Source of the DNA: a virus
Direction: 5' to 3' (one strand)
IMG/VR virus record: IMGVR_UViG_3300030419_003947
Coordinates: 1 to 55,581 of that record
Length of the DNA: 55,581 nucleotides
The notes under the pieces are model-generated. The model did no database searches. It saw only the letters and a program-made list of their open reading frames with translations, and was not told the DNA's origin. Position 1 is the first letter of the stretch. Each line of letters starts with the position of its first letter. A program made the position numbers and the translations under genes. Positions 30,456-37,224 of the stretch are shown piece by piece.

Positions 30456-31130
30456 ATGGTAAGTGTTCCCCTTCCCAAGGGTGACTTCGTTCCCCATCCC
30501 ACTGGGCAGCACGAAGGAACCATCTTTGAAGTAGAGGTTCGCCTCAACGAAGCAACCCAATACGGCCCAAAGAATCGGGTCATCTTAAAGATCGAATCCG
30601 ACACCAAGATGAAGGACAACGATGGCAATCCCATCTTCGATGACGAAGGAAATGAACGTGGCTTTGTCATCTGGGATTGGTTGACCGTTGCCCGTAAGCA
30701 AGGGTCGCGGTTCAGAGATCGTCGTGAGGCAGTGCTGGGCCGACCCCTTGGTGAGGCAGAAGCTCGCTCAGATGAGATGGACCCGCACGAAGAGTTCGCT
30801 GGCAAGAAGATTGCCTATGTCGTGAAACATGCTCCCGGCAAAGAAGCTGGTCAGGTGTATGCTAACATAGAGGCAATGTGGTTGCCTAACGGCACTGCTG
30901 ATTACGATGAAGAGGCCCCGGCTTCCGAAGCATCCACAAAGCGCATCAAAAAACTTGAGGCAGCCCTTGAGTTAGACGATGAGCAGATCTGTGGAGTTCG
31001 TGAGAAGTATTTGAAATCGGATTCCTTGGATGGCGTTTCCGGTAAGCTTGCCGATGAGTATATCAAGGCACTGGAGGCAGAGGTTCGAAAGCGGGTTCCT
31101 GCGGAAGAAGATGACGATCTTCCTTTTTAA
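30456..31130 (+). CDS. Single-stranded DNA-binding-like protein
   Basis: The 224-aa protein has an OB-fold-like beta domain in residues 1-145 (EGTIFEVEVRLNEATQYGPK, FVIWDWLTVARKQGSRF, GKKIAYVVKHAPGKEAGQVY), a helical linker and an acidic tip ending DDDLPF, like the protein-interaction tail of bacterial SSB (DDDIPF). It probably coats single-stranded DNA in replication or recombination and recruits host proteins. The ATG at 30456 has an AAAGGAA site at good distance; one at 30450 is too close. First gene behind the operator-controlled promoter. Confidence 0.75.
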   Translation: MVSVPLPKGDFVPHPTGQHEGTIFEVEVRLNEATQYGPKNRVILKIESDTKMKDNDGNPIFDDEGNERGFVIWDWLTVARKQGSRFRDRREAVLGRPLGEAEARSDEMDPHEEFAGKKIAYVVKHAPGKEAGQVYANIEAMWLPNGTADYDEEAPASEASTKRIKKLEAALELDDEQICGVREKYLKSDSLDGVSGKLADEYIKALEAEVRKRVPAEEDDDLPF

Positions 31131-31164
31131 TACCCCCTAAAAGTTTCAGAAATTTTCACCCCAC

Positions 31165-31194
31165 GGGGAGCAAGGCATCTCGGTCTTGCTCCCC
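31165..31194 (+). terminator. Intercistronic hairpin between SSB-like and parB genes
   Basis: GGGGAGCAAG pairs with CTTGCTCCCC around a 10-nt loop, followed by ACTTTTA. The short T-run suggests partial termination or an mRNA processing/stability element that sets lower ParB than SSB expression. Confidence 0.6.
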
Positions 31195-31224
31195 ACTTTT
31201 ACCTAACCATAGGAGGCTTGCCAC

Positions 31225-32046
31225 ATGGCAAAGCAACCCGAAGGCGTAAGCAAGAGTGATATGTTCTATGTTGATAACCCCAACATGATCCAGATCGTGG
31301 AAGGGTTCAATCACCGTGAAGACTTTTCAGACTTAGACAATCTGGTAGAGTCTATCATTCAGCGTGGCATAGACACACCACTGCATGTCCGCAGGAACCG
31401 TGGTAACAAGGAGCAACCCTTTGCTTTAATCGCAGGAGAACGCAGACTAAGGGCTGTATCTCTGGCCCATGAGAATGGTGCCAGCCACATCCGCATCCCT
31501 GTCATCGTCAAGCAGGTAGATGACAAGCAAGCGTTTGAAGACAGCGTGGTAGAGAACATCGAACGCAAGAACTTGAACCATGTCGAAGAGTCTAATGCTG
31601 TAGTTCGCATGGGACAGTTTGGATACAGCGTCAAGGAGATTGCCAATAAGTTCAGCCGCTCTGATCAGTGGGTAAGAGAGCGTCAGGTATTGGCAGAGGC
31701 GCACAGCGAAGTGAAGAAGGCTGTGATCAAGCGCAAGATCCCTACCGATGTAGCAGTGGGACTGGTCAAGGCCACGGATCTTCCGAAGCAAGCGGGTGAG
31801 CTAAAGAAGATTCTTTCTAAAGCTCAAGGCTCCAAGAAAAGCACTCGCAAGGCAGCATCTCAGATCAGTGGTAAGAAGGTGCGTCCCGGTGTGCGAGATC
31901 TGGAGAAAGTTAGGACAGCAATCAGCACCGCAGAAGGACTGAGCGAAGAGAACAAAGACCTACTCCTTGCTATACTGGAGTATGCTCTGGGAGAACTTCC
32001 CGAAGCGGATCTTGGTCAGTACATTGATGTTCTCTGTGGCGCATAA
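31225..32046 (+). CDS. parB: ParB/Spo0J family protein
   Basis: The 273-aa protein has the ParB N-terminal domain with the CTP-binding motif GERRLRA (residues 71-77), the following box ENIERKNLNHVEESNA (110-125) and a central helix-turn-helix GYSVKEIANKFSRSDQWVRE (133-152). The C-terminal 70 residues could dimerise. It lacks the LGRGL-type N-terminal motif with which chromosomal ParB stimulates ParA, and no ParA gene is present. A canonical parS site lies at 21484-21499. Roles could be DNA partition, silencing of the late promoter, or competition with host ParB. A stable terminator follows. Confidence 0.85.
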   Translation: MAKQPEGVSKSDMFYVDNPNMIQIVEGFNHREDFSDLDNLVESIIQRGIDTPLHVRRNRGNKEQPFALIAGERRLRAVSLAHENGASHIRIPVIVKQVDDKQAFEDSVVENIERKNLNHVEESNAVVRMGQFGYSVKEIANKFSRSDQWVRERQVLAEAHSEVKKAVIKRKIPTDVAVGLVKATDLPKQAGELKKILSKAQGSKKSTRKAASQISGKKVRPGVRDLEKVRTAISTAEGLSEENKDLLLAILEYALGELPEADLGQYIDVLCGA

Positions 32047-32048
32047 GT

Positions 32049-32090
32049 AATAAGATAGGGTGGGGTTCGCCCCACCCTATCTTATTTATT
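32049..32090 (+). terminator. Rho-independent terminator after parB
   Basis: A stem of up to 17 bp (AAGATAGGGTGGGG with its complement, extended by AA/TT pairs) is capped by a TTCG tetraloop and followed by ATTTATTTAT. This is the clearest terminator in the early region. Confidence 0.92.
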
Positions 32091-32104
32091 TATAAGGAGT
32101 TGCG

Positions 32105-32455
32105 ATGAAGATATCTCTAAGTGAAAAGCCCAAGTCACAGGCTCAACAAAAGACCTTGCACTACTTTCATAATGGCAATGCTCCTTACTGGAAAATAGAT
32201 ACTCCAAGTCACAGTGATCCAAATATTTTTTGGACTCTAACCTACTGCAAAGATACCGGAAAGCTTGAGTGTAATTGCCCAAGCTCTACTTATAATTGCA
32301 AGCACGTTCAGATGTTTAAGGTTAGATTAGGAGAGGCGTTCTTATCTATGTGCTTTGATGAGGAATATGAATTGCCCTTGGTTCATTTGGCAAACATAAT
32401 CCACAAAGCATTTCACGATTACCATCTTATACTGGAAGATCCGGTGCCGCTATGA
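32105..32455 (+). CDS. SWIM zinc-finger protein (116 aa)
   Basis: The motif LECNCPSSTYNCKHVQMF has C56, C58, C65 and H67 in the C-x-C-xn-C-x-H order of SWIM zinc fingers, which mediate protein or DNA binding. The flanking sequence (TLHYFHNGNAPYWKIDTPSH) is strand-like, as in stand-alone phage SWIM proteins. An AAGGAG site precedes the start; the stop overlaps the next gene by ATGA. It lies after the terminator of parB, so it depends on read-through or an unseen promoter. Confidence 0.75.
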   Translation: MKISLSEKPKSQAQQKTLHYFHNGNAPYWKIDTPSHSDPNIFWTLTYCKDTGKLECNCPSSTYNCKHVQMFKVRLGEAFLSMCFDEEYELPLVHLANIIHKAFHDYHLILEDPVPL

Positions 32456-32721
32456 ACGAAGGGACAAAGGTCATTAACGATAAGGGAGAATTGCTATGCA
32501 ATATACTTCCCAATCTTAATAAGTCTGATGCGTTTATATGTTTCGGTGTGAAGTTCAACAACGATGGCAATGACGAACTTGCCGTTGCCTCCTTTGGAGA
32601 TAGGGAGGGCATCGTAGCTTCGATAGCTTACTTGCTATCGGATAATACTTACAATGAATTATTGCCAGCGATACTTGAAACGGTGGCACGTATAAACGCA
32701 AACAATTCAGAAGACACTTGA
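32452..32721 (+). CDS. Hypothetical protein (89 aa)
   Basis: An alpha/beta-like small protein (NEGTKVINDKGELLCNILPN, LAVASFGDREGIVASIAYLL), coupled to the SWIM gene by ATGA. No family recognised. Its stop codon lies inside the -35 box of the downstream RNA promoter. Confidence 0.55.
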   Translation: MNEGTKVINDKGELLCNILPNLNKSDAFICFGVKFNNDGNDELAVASFGDREGIVASIAYLLSDNTYNELLPAILETVARINANNSEDT

Positions 32722-32746
32722 CACAATATGTATATATGTGTATCTT
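32718..32746 (+). promoter_or_regulatory. Promoter of a predicted small RNA
   Basis: A consensus TTGACA (32718-32723) and, after exactly 17 nt of AT-rich sequence, TATCTT (32741-32746). The expected start is near 32753. No ORF with a ribosome site follows; the next strong element is an intrinsic terminator about 120 nt downstream. Confidence 0.7.
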
Positions 32747-32752
32747 AGAGAG

Positions 32753-32874
32753 CGGAACTGGATGATGAAGGCATCCAAAATATTTCTTTGCTGCCCCCAT
32801 GGACATTCCTCCTCAGTGGCAAAGAATAACCAGTGAGTGTGTTGCCTTCATCAACATGCTTACTGGTTTTTTTA
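32753..32874 (+). ncRNA. Predicted small RNA with intramolecular kissing loops
   Basis: Between the promoter at 32718-32746 and a terminator lies about 122 nt. The 5' hairpin GGAT-loop-ATCC (32760-32776) exposes GATGAAGGC. A middle hairpin pairs CTTTGC with GCAAAG (about 32786-32823). The 3' terminator hairpin has a 7-nt loop CCTTCAT (32845-32851), the exact complement of ATGAAGG in the 5' loop; 11 bases can pair if the stems open (TGATGAAGGCA with TGCCTTCATCA). The RNA could thus fold as a loop-loop pseudoknot or switch between terminated and read-through forms. No known RNA class is recognised. Confidence 0.65.
32828..32874 (+). terminator. Rho-independent terminator of the small RNA
   Basis: A 17-bp stem including three G-U pairs (32828-32844 with 32852-32868), a 7-nt loop and seven T residues (32867-32873). 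Confidence 0.88.
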
Positions 32875-32878
32875 TTAT

Positions 32879-33051
32879 CCTTGTGCAACACTACGGACTT
32901 GCAAGGGGAGTGAGTTTGTAGTGTGGGGGAGGGAGACTCCACAGCACAAGGAGGTGAGTAGGGAGTAGCGAGATGGGTGGCGATAGGGGAGGTACCCCTA
33001 TGCTGGGGAGTCCTATCTTGCCGTGACCTTCCTACTCACCACTTCTTTTTT
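32879..33051 (+). ncRNA. Structured non-coding stretch with second terminator-like end
   Basis: Two consecutive folds. First, CCTTGTGC (32879-32886) pairs with GCACAAGG (32944-32951) and encloses ACACTAC/GTAGTGT (32888-32924), a three-way-junction layout. Second, a 13-bp stem with one G-U (32953-32965 with 33028-33040) encloses a 9-bp stem (32969-32977 with 33012-33020) and ATAGGGG/CCCCTAT (32983-33001), then a T-rich tail (33043-33051). No ORF is convincing. It could be the rest of a longer RNA or a regulated leader of the genes from 33124. Confidence 0.55.
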
Positions 33052-33081
33052 ATCTTGGGTCTGCGAAGCAGACCCAAGATA
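33051..33081. other. Perfect 14-bp hairpin
   Basis: TATCTTGGGTCTGC (33051-33064) pairs fully with GCAGACCCAAGATA (33068-33081) around a 3-nt loop. It has T-residues upstream but none downstream on the plus strand, so it is not a standard plus-strand terminator; it may protect an RNA 3' end or be a protein site. Confidence 0.6.
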
Positions 33082-33123
33082 TCTACCCGCTTCGCAAGAC
33101 AAGGGAAAGAGAGAGGGAATAAC

Positions 33124-33228
33124 ATGCAGTCTTTAAAGCCTTACATCCACAGGCGTACCCTGTACAGCATTCTTAAGCCTGTATATTGTCATCCCCCTAC
33201 GGGGGATGTGCGCGCACGCGTTATATAG
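33124..33228 (+). CDS. Possible basic micropeptide (34 aa)
   Basis: MQSLKPYIHRRTLYSILKPV follows a GAGAGGG site 7 nt upstream and ends 12 nt before the next gene. The second half overlaps hairpins ATCCCCC/GGGGGAT and GTGCGCGCAC, so it might instead be a leader peptide whose translation controls RNA folding before the 33241 gene. Confidence 0.35.
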   Translation: MQSLKPYIHRRTLYSILKPVYCHPPTGDVRARVI

Positions 33229-33240
33229 GGGAGAAAAATC

Positions 33241-33546
33241 ATGGGAACCGTAGTCCAACTGGACACTGCACCAAGTCTCAAAAAATATTGGCGGCAAAAG
33301 ATAGCCGATCTCATCAAGGAGTCTGGCATCGAAGACTCTCTACTCCGTGAGCTAACGGAGAACACAACCCAGAGGAAGTCACTGCTATGGCGAATTGATC
33401 ACATGAACTACAGCCCAAAAGAATTGGAGGACATGTATCACCAATACGCTCCGGTGATTGCTGAGTCTGTGAACCGTGCATCGGAGAAGAAGCAAGAGCA
33501 GGAGAAGAAACAGCAAGAAAAGCGTAAGGCCAAGAGAGGTTGGTGA
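33241..33546 (+). CDS. Hypothetical protein with basic coiled C-terminus (101 aa)
   Basis: MGTVVQLDTAPSLKKYWRQK starts a helical protein ending in a Lys/Glu/Gln helix (EKKQEQEKKQQEKRKAKRGW). No domain recognised. A GGGGAGA site precedes the ATG; the stop overlaps the next start. First main gene of the operon 33241-37184. Confidence 0.6.
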   Translation: MGTVVQLDTAPSLKKYWRQKIADLIKESGIEDSLLRELTENTTQRKSLLWRIDHMNYSPKELEDMYHQYAPVIAESVNRASEKKQEQEKKQQEKRKAKRGW

Positions 33547-33911
33547 TGAAGATCCCTGCCAGAGAATCCGTTGCAGCACCACTCCCTGCTCCACGATGGA
33601 AGATGGGAGAACTTAAAGCAGAGGAACTCATCGCCAAGCTTGTTGACAGAGTAGACCTATCCTACCCAAGAGCAGTCAAGGATAAGTCGATCAACCTACA
33701 GACAGCCCTTGCTATCGGGGTTGTTAAAGCCATGCTGAAGATGGCAGAAAAGGATGGGTTGCCACTGAAAGAATTAGTCGAGCTTGACTTGATGCAGTTA
33801 ATGCTGGACCTCATCGCATCAGATAGAGACATAGACAAAGGGGAGGTCTTGGATAAATACCTACAACACAACTCAGTCTATCTACCCAAAGAGAAAGGTG
33901 TGTGCCAATGA
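33546..33911 (+). CDS. Hypothetical protein (121 aa)
   Basis: The ATG at 33546 overlaps the previous stop. The protein is helical (GELKAEELIAKLVDRVDLSY, DLMQLMLDLIASDRDIDKGE). It overlaps the next gene by ATGA. The position before a loader-like protein suggests a DNA-metabolism role, but no motif supports it. Confidence 0.55.
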   Translation: MKIPARESVAAPLPAPRWKMGELKAEELIAKLVDRVDLSYPRAVKDKSINLQTALAIGVVKAMLKMAEKDGLPLKELVELDLMQLMLDLIASDRDIDKGEVLDKYLQHNSVYLPKEKGVCQ

Positions 33912-34684
33912 CAGAAGAGGAGCAAGCTTTAAGCGAATCGTATTTCAAAGATGCGGCAGAGCTATTAGAGAAAACATATCGCCGCTTCTACACTGGAAAG
34001 AGAGAGTCTCTTTTCGTAGAGGATTTGGATGTGCTGTGGGAAAACGTCCAGCCAATGAATGGGTATGAGTTCTTGTTGTCTTGCAAGAAGCATATCAATG
34101 ACTTCACTGGCGATGACCGCAATGCTGGTGATTGGTTTCCTACGCCAGCCAACCTAAAGAAACATGCCATCACAGTTGAAGCAGAACGGGTGGCTGAACA
34201 CCAGAAGCAACGAGCAGAAGAAGCAGAAAAGAAAGGACAGAAGGTTCCTCTTGGCAAAGAATTTACTACAGTTCCAATCGAAGATCCTTACTTGCAGCAG
34301 TTGATGGGCAAGAGATTTGTCGAATGCTACAGTAGTGACTTAGCTAAGTGTCAGTCCTGTTACGACTCAGGATACGTACGCTTCTACTACTATCCAGAGA
34401 AGCGATCACATGTGTTCTTAGGAAAGGAATGGTTGGATCTATGGGATAGAAACCAAGAGCAAGCAAAGATGTTCCGCATGGCACTGGCAATATGCGATGA
34501 CTGTGATGCCGCAAAGGACGTTCTCTACAAAGAGAGCGAGAAAGAAAAAAGGTTTCAACAGCCACTGCTCTTCGACATCAGACGATTGGTGGCAGCAAGA
34601 AAAGAGAAGCACCAGAAGATACTACGCCGCAAAGATCTTGCGGCTGGAGATCAAACCCAACTGGATGGAGGAGATTATGTCTAA
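33908..34684 (+). CDS. Putative helicase-loader/replication-associated protein with zinc motif
   Basis: The N-terminal 80 residues (AAELLEKTYRRFYTGKRESL, VLWENVQPMNGYEFLLSCKK, DWFPTPANLKKHAI) resemble the helical N-terminal domain of phage helicase-loader or replisome-organiser proteins of the G39P type. The C-terminal part has CQSCYDSGYVRFYYY and ICDDCDAAK, two CxxC pairs that would bind zinc. The start at 33908 overlaps the preceding stop (ATGA). With no phage helicase present it would act on a host helicase. Assignment is inference from pattern only. Confidence 0.45.
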   Translation: MTEEEQALSESYFKDAAELLEKTYRRFYTGKRESLFVEDLDVLWENVQPMNGYEFLLSCKKHINDFTGDDRNAGDWFPTPANLKKHAITVEAERVAEHQKQRAEEAEKKGQKVPLGKEFTTVPIEDPYLQQLMGKRFVECYSSDLAKCQSCYDSGYVRFYYYPEKRSHVFLGKEWLDLWDRNQEQAKMFRMALAICDDCDAAKDVLYKESEKEKRFQQPLLFDIRRLVAARKEKHQKILRRKDLAAGDQTQLDGGDYV

Positions 34685-35579
34685 GAAAATTGCAATGAGC
34701 AAACTGCCGCATGAGGTGGAGGTCATAGAAATCTCCACAAAAAAGGCCAAGGAATATTTGGATGGGACATTCGACAGGAATCGTCCCATCGTTCAAGATG
34801 CCGTAACTCACTACCACAAGCAGATGAGAGAAGGTAAGTTCTTAGTTGCCACACCTCTTGTTGTGGCACTGGTGGAAGAAACCAATAGGTTGGTGCTGGT
34901 AGATGGACAGCATAGGCTTTCTGCTGTCATCATATGGAAGGGCAAGATGACTTTCACCTTGATGACATACTACTTGGAAACCGAAGAGCAACTGTCAGAG
35001 CTTTACGCTTGCATAGATGTCGGTAGGTCAAGAAACCTTACGGACAACGTAAGGGCGCAAGGCTTTGAAACTGAGTCTGGTTTAAATAAAATAGAAGCTA
35101 CTCGCTTTGTATCTGCCATTCAATGGGCAGAAACTAAACGTCCAGCATTTTTAGCTAAGACCTCTGTGGCTGGTAGTTATGCCGATCAAATAAACAACGC
35201 GAGAGGATGGATGTCTGAAGGAACAGAGTATTTTCGCTGTGCCAAAGACGCAAAGGGCATGATGAAATCACTGAGTCGGCGCAAGCCTGTCGTAGCTTGT
35301 GGCTTGATAACCTTCAGAGGACAGCCATCAAAGGCGGCTCAGTTTTGGCGGGGAGTATTCTTAATGGACAACATTCCTGCCAACGATCCAAGAAGCAAGC
35401 TGCACCACAAGCTTGTTGAAATGGCACAGGACAAACAGTCACATGGAAGCATGGGTGCAGTCTTGTTGGCCCGTGTTGTCTGCACATGCTGGAATGCGTT
35501 CATAACAAATCGTGAGTTAACTATCATTAAACCTATTAAGAAACTTGCATTTCAGCGGTGCAAGTGGAGGGAGGAATAA
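34677..35579 (+). CDS. DGQHR-domain protein (ParB/DndB-like fold)
   Basis: The 300-aa protein carries LVLVDGQHRLSAVIIW with DGQHR at residues 76-80, the signature of DGQHR/DndB-like and ParB-nuclease-fold proteins. The N-terminus (HEVEVIEISTKKAKEYLDGT) and the helical C-terminal 180 residues fit phage proteins of this type, whose function is not known; the fold binds nucleotides or DNA in relatives. I chose the ATG at 34677, which has a GGAGGAG site and overlaps the previous stop, over the longer frame. Confidence 0.7.
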   Translation: MSKKIAMSKLPHEVEVIEISTKKAKEYLDGTFDRNRPIVQDAVTHYHKQMREGKFLVATPLVVALVEETNRLVLVDGQHRLSAVIIWKGKMTFTLMTYYLETEEQLSELYACIDVGRSRNLTDNVRAQGFETESGLNKIEATRFVSAIQWAETKRPAFLAKTSVAGSYADQINNARGWMSEGTEYFRCAKDAKGMMKSLSRRKPVVACGLITFRGQPSKAAQFWRGVFLMDNIPANDPRSKLHHKLVEMAQDKQSHGSMGAVLLARVVCTCWNAFITNRELTIIKPIKKLAFQRCKWREE

Positions 35580-35580
35580 G

Positions 35581-36165
35581 ATGAGCTATACTATAGAATA
35601 TAGGCACCAGATGGATCGTGACGAATTTTGGAAAGACGAACCTCGTATCCGTGAAGATGAATTTGAAAACCCAGATCATATTTCTTACGATGTCCTATTG
35701 GCATTGCAAGAGACAAGAGATATAATAGCGCGACCTATGTATTTTACATACATGAGTACGGGAGACAACAGAACATTACGCCATCCAATGGGTGATGCTG
35801 TTGATCCACATTCAGATAGTCATGTTAAGTTTTCTTTACACAAATGGGGGATCGACCACGGTGAAAGTAAGGAGCAAAACAAGATTGTCGAGAGTCCTAA
35901 TGCGTTTGGACAAGCATTGGATTGGGATTGCAATACTCATAGCCTTGATGAGTTGTTTGAGGTATATCTATTGCTTGCTCAGAAAACGAAATGGACAGGA
36001 ATCGGAGTCTATCCATTTTGGATCAACAAGGGATTTCACACCGACATGAGAAACAGCGATCACCCTTCCTTTAATGCTCATTGGTTTAGGATGAAAGATG
36101 GCAGCTATCACTCACTGACATGGCCTAACTGGAAAAGAGAGGTGATCAGTGGTGCTGGCATCTGA
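35581..36165 (+). CDS. Peptidase M15-like protein with a substituted zinc ligand
   Basis: The 194-aa protein follows the M15 carboxypeptidase pattern: SPNAFGQALDWD (residues 105-116) corresponds to the SxHxxGxAxD box, and TGIGVYPFWINKGFHTDMR (139-157) to the G-I-G-x-Y...H-x-D-x-R box. The first zinc ligand, normally His, is Asn107, while D114 and H153 remain. Active relatives cleave peptidoglycan peptides and serve as endolysins; here activity is doubtful. It is encoded among DNA-metabolism genes, not with lysis genes. A GGAGG site precedes the start. A structural or immunity role is possible. Confidence 0.6.
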   Translation: MSYTIEYRHQMDRDEFWKDEPRIREDEFENPDHISYDVLLALQETRDIIARPMYFTYMSTGDNRTLRHPMGDAVDPHSDSHVKFSLHKWGIDHGESKEQNKIVESPNAFGQALDWDCNTHSLDELFEVYLLLAQKTKWTGIGVYPFWINKGFHTDMRNSDHPSFNAHWFRMKDGSYHSLTWPNWKREVISGAGI

Positions 36166-36631
36166 AACTAAAAAGGGCGAGACTTACATACTCAAAGAAA
36201 AAGTCTTAGCCGAACACATTGCCAGAGAGTTTAATGCTGAAGCGGTAGAGCTTGGCAACGCTACCACCAATGTGGATAGGTTATTTATCAGAGACAGTAA
36301 GGTAGTATCTGTAGTAGAGATTAAGCACCGAGAAATGTCTCTTGCAGATCTTATGAAGTTTGGCACTTACCTTATTTCATATGATAAAATAACTAATGGC
36401 GTAGCTATCTCTGAGTTGCTACACGTTCCCTTCTTTGTCTTTGTGTATTTAGTACGTTCTGGAGACTTAGTTTATTTTAAGATCTCTGATGAAACAGGCA
36501 GGGACATTTGTGACTATGTTGTCGAGAGATCAGAAACAAAAGCAGACTGCAATGGCGGCAATGCCGTCAGAGAGAATGCTTATCTTTACTTAGACAAGAT
36601 GGTTGTAATGTCTACTCCCAAAGATGGGTAA
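36149..36631 (+). CDS. PD-(D/E)XK nuclease-like protein (small)
   Basis: TNVDRLFIRDSKVVSVVEIK shows D43 followed by E57-x-K59, the core of a restriction-endonuclease-fold active site; the upstream segment (LAEHIAREFNAEAVELGNAT) supplies the first helix. The 160-aa size fits a minimal nuclease such as a Holliday-junction resolvase. The GTG start at 36149 (or 36152) lies within the previous gene behind a GAGAGGTGA site. Confidence 0.65.
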   Translation: MVLASETKKGETYILKEKVLAEHIAREFNAEAVELGNATTNVDRLFIRDSKVVSVVEIKHREMSLADLMKFGTYLISYDKITNGVAISELLHVPFFVFVYLVRSGDLVYFKISDETGRDICDYVVERSETKADCNGGNAVRENAYLYLDKMVVMSTPKDG

Positions 36632-36638
36632 GTGTAGC

Positions 36639-37184
36639 ATGGGTCGCAAACCTAAATGGACTGAGAAGGATCTAAAGAAGCTTCAGAAGAAGCAGTCCAA
36701 GAATGCCCGTAAGCACTCTCGCACTAGGCGTAAGGTGGCTACTGTAGCAGGAGAGACAGTAGCCCCTAACGCCAGAGGGGTTTATGCTGGAAGGCGCAAA
36801 GATGTACAGGACAGCAGAACCGACAAGCGTCATCCAGATGGTTTGTATTTGCGATCCAGATGGGAAGCTAACTATGCCCGATACCTTATGTGGCTTGAGT
36901 CGAGGGGAGAAATACAACGCTGGGAATATGAACCGGACACCTTTTGGTTTGAAGGAATCAAAAGAGGAGTTCGATCTTATCTCCCCGATTTCAAAATATG
37001 GAAAACCGCAGACTCAGAGCCATACTACGTAGAGGTAAAAGGAAACATGGACAGCAAGTCTGCTACAAAGCTAAAGAGAATGGCCAAGTATCATCCCGAC
37101 ATCTCTTTAGAATTGTGTGATGCCCATGTTTATAATACTATCCGACTGACCTTTGGGAAGATGATTCCCAATTGGGAGGTCTAA
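36639..37184 (+). CDS. PD-(D/E)XK phage endonuclease (DUF1064 / resolvase-like)
   Basis: After a basic N-terminus (KKLQKKQSKNARKHSRTRRK) the core reads GLYLRSRWEANYARYLMWLE with E76, SYLPDFKIW with D117 and YYVEVKG with E132 and K134, a complete PD-(D/E)XK site of the type seen in phage endonucleases and T7 endonuclease I-like resolvases. It probably cuts branched or cellular DNA. Start at 36639 is chosen as a compact form; ATG at 36624 is possible. Last gene of the plus-strand block, converging on the 2134-aa gene. Confidence 0.78.
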   Translation: MGRKPKWTEKDLKKLQKKQSKNARKHSRTRRKVATVAGETVAPNARGVYAGRRKDVQDSRTDKRHPDGLYLRSRWEANYARYLMWLESRGEIQRWEYEPDTFWFEGIKRGVRSYLPDFKIWKTADSEPYYVEVKGNMDSKSATKLKRMAKYHPDISLELCDAHVYNTIRLTFGKMIPNWEV

Positions 37185-37224
37185 TAAATAATTGATGGGC
37201 TTTGAGGTTTGGCATCGACTTACA

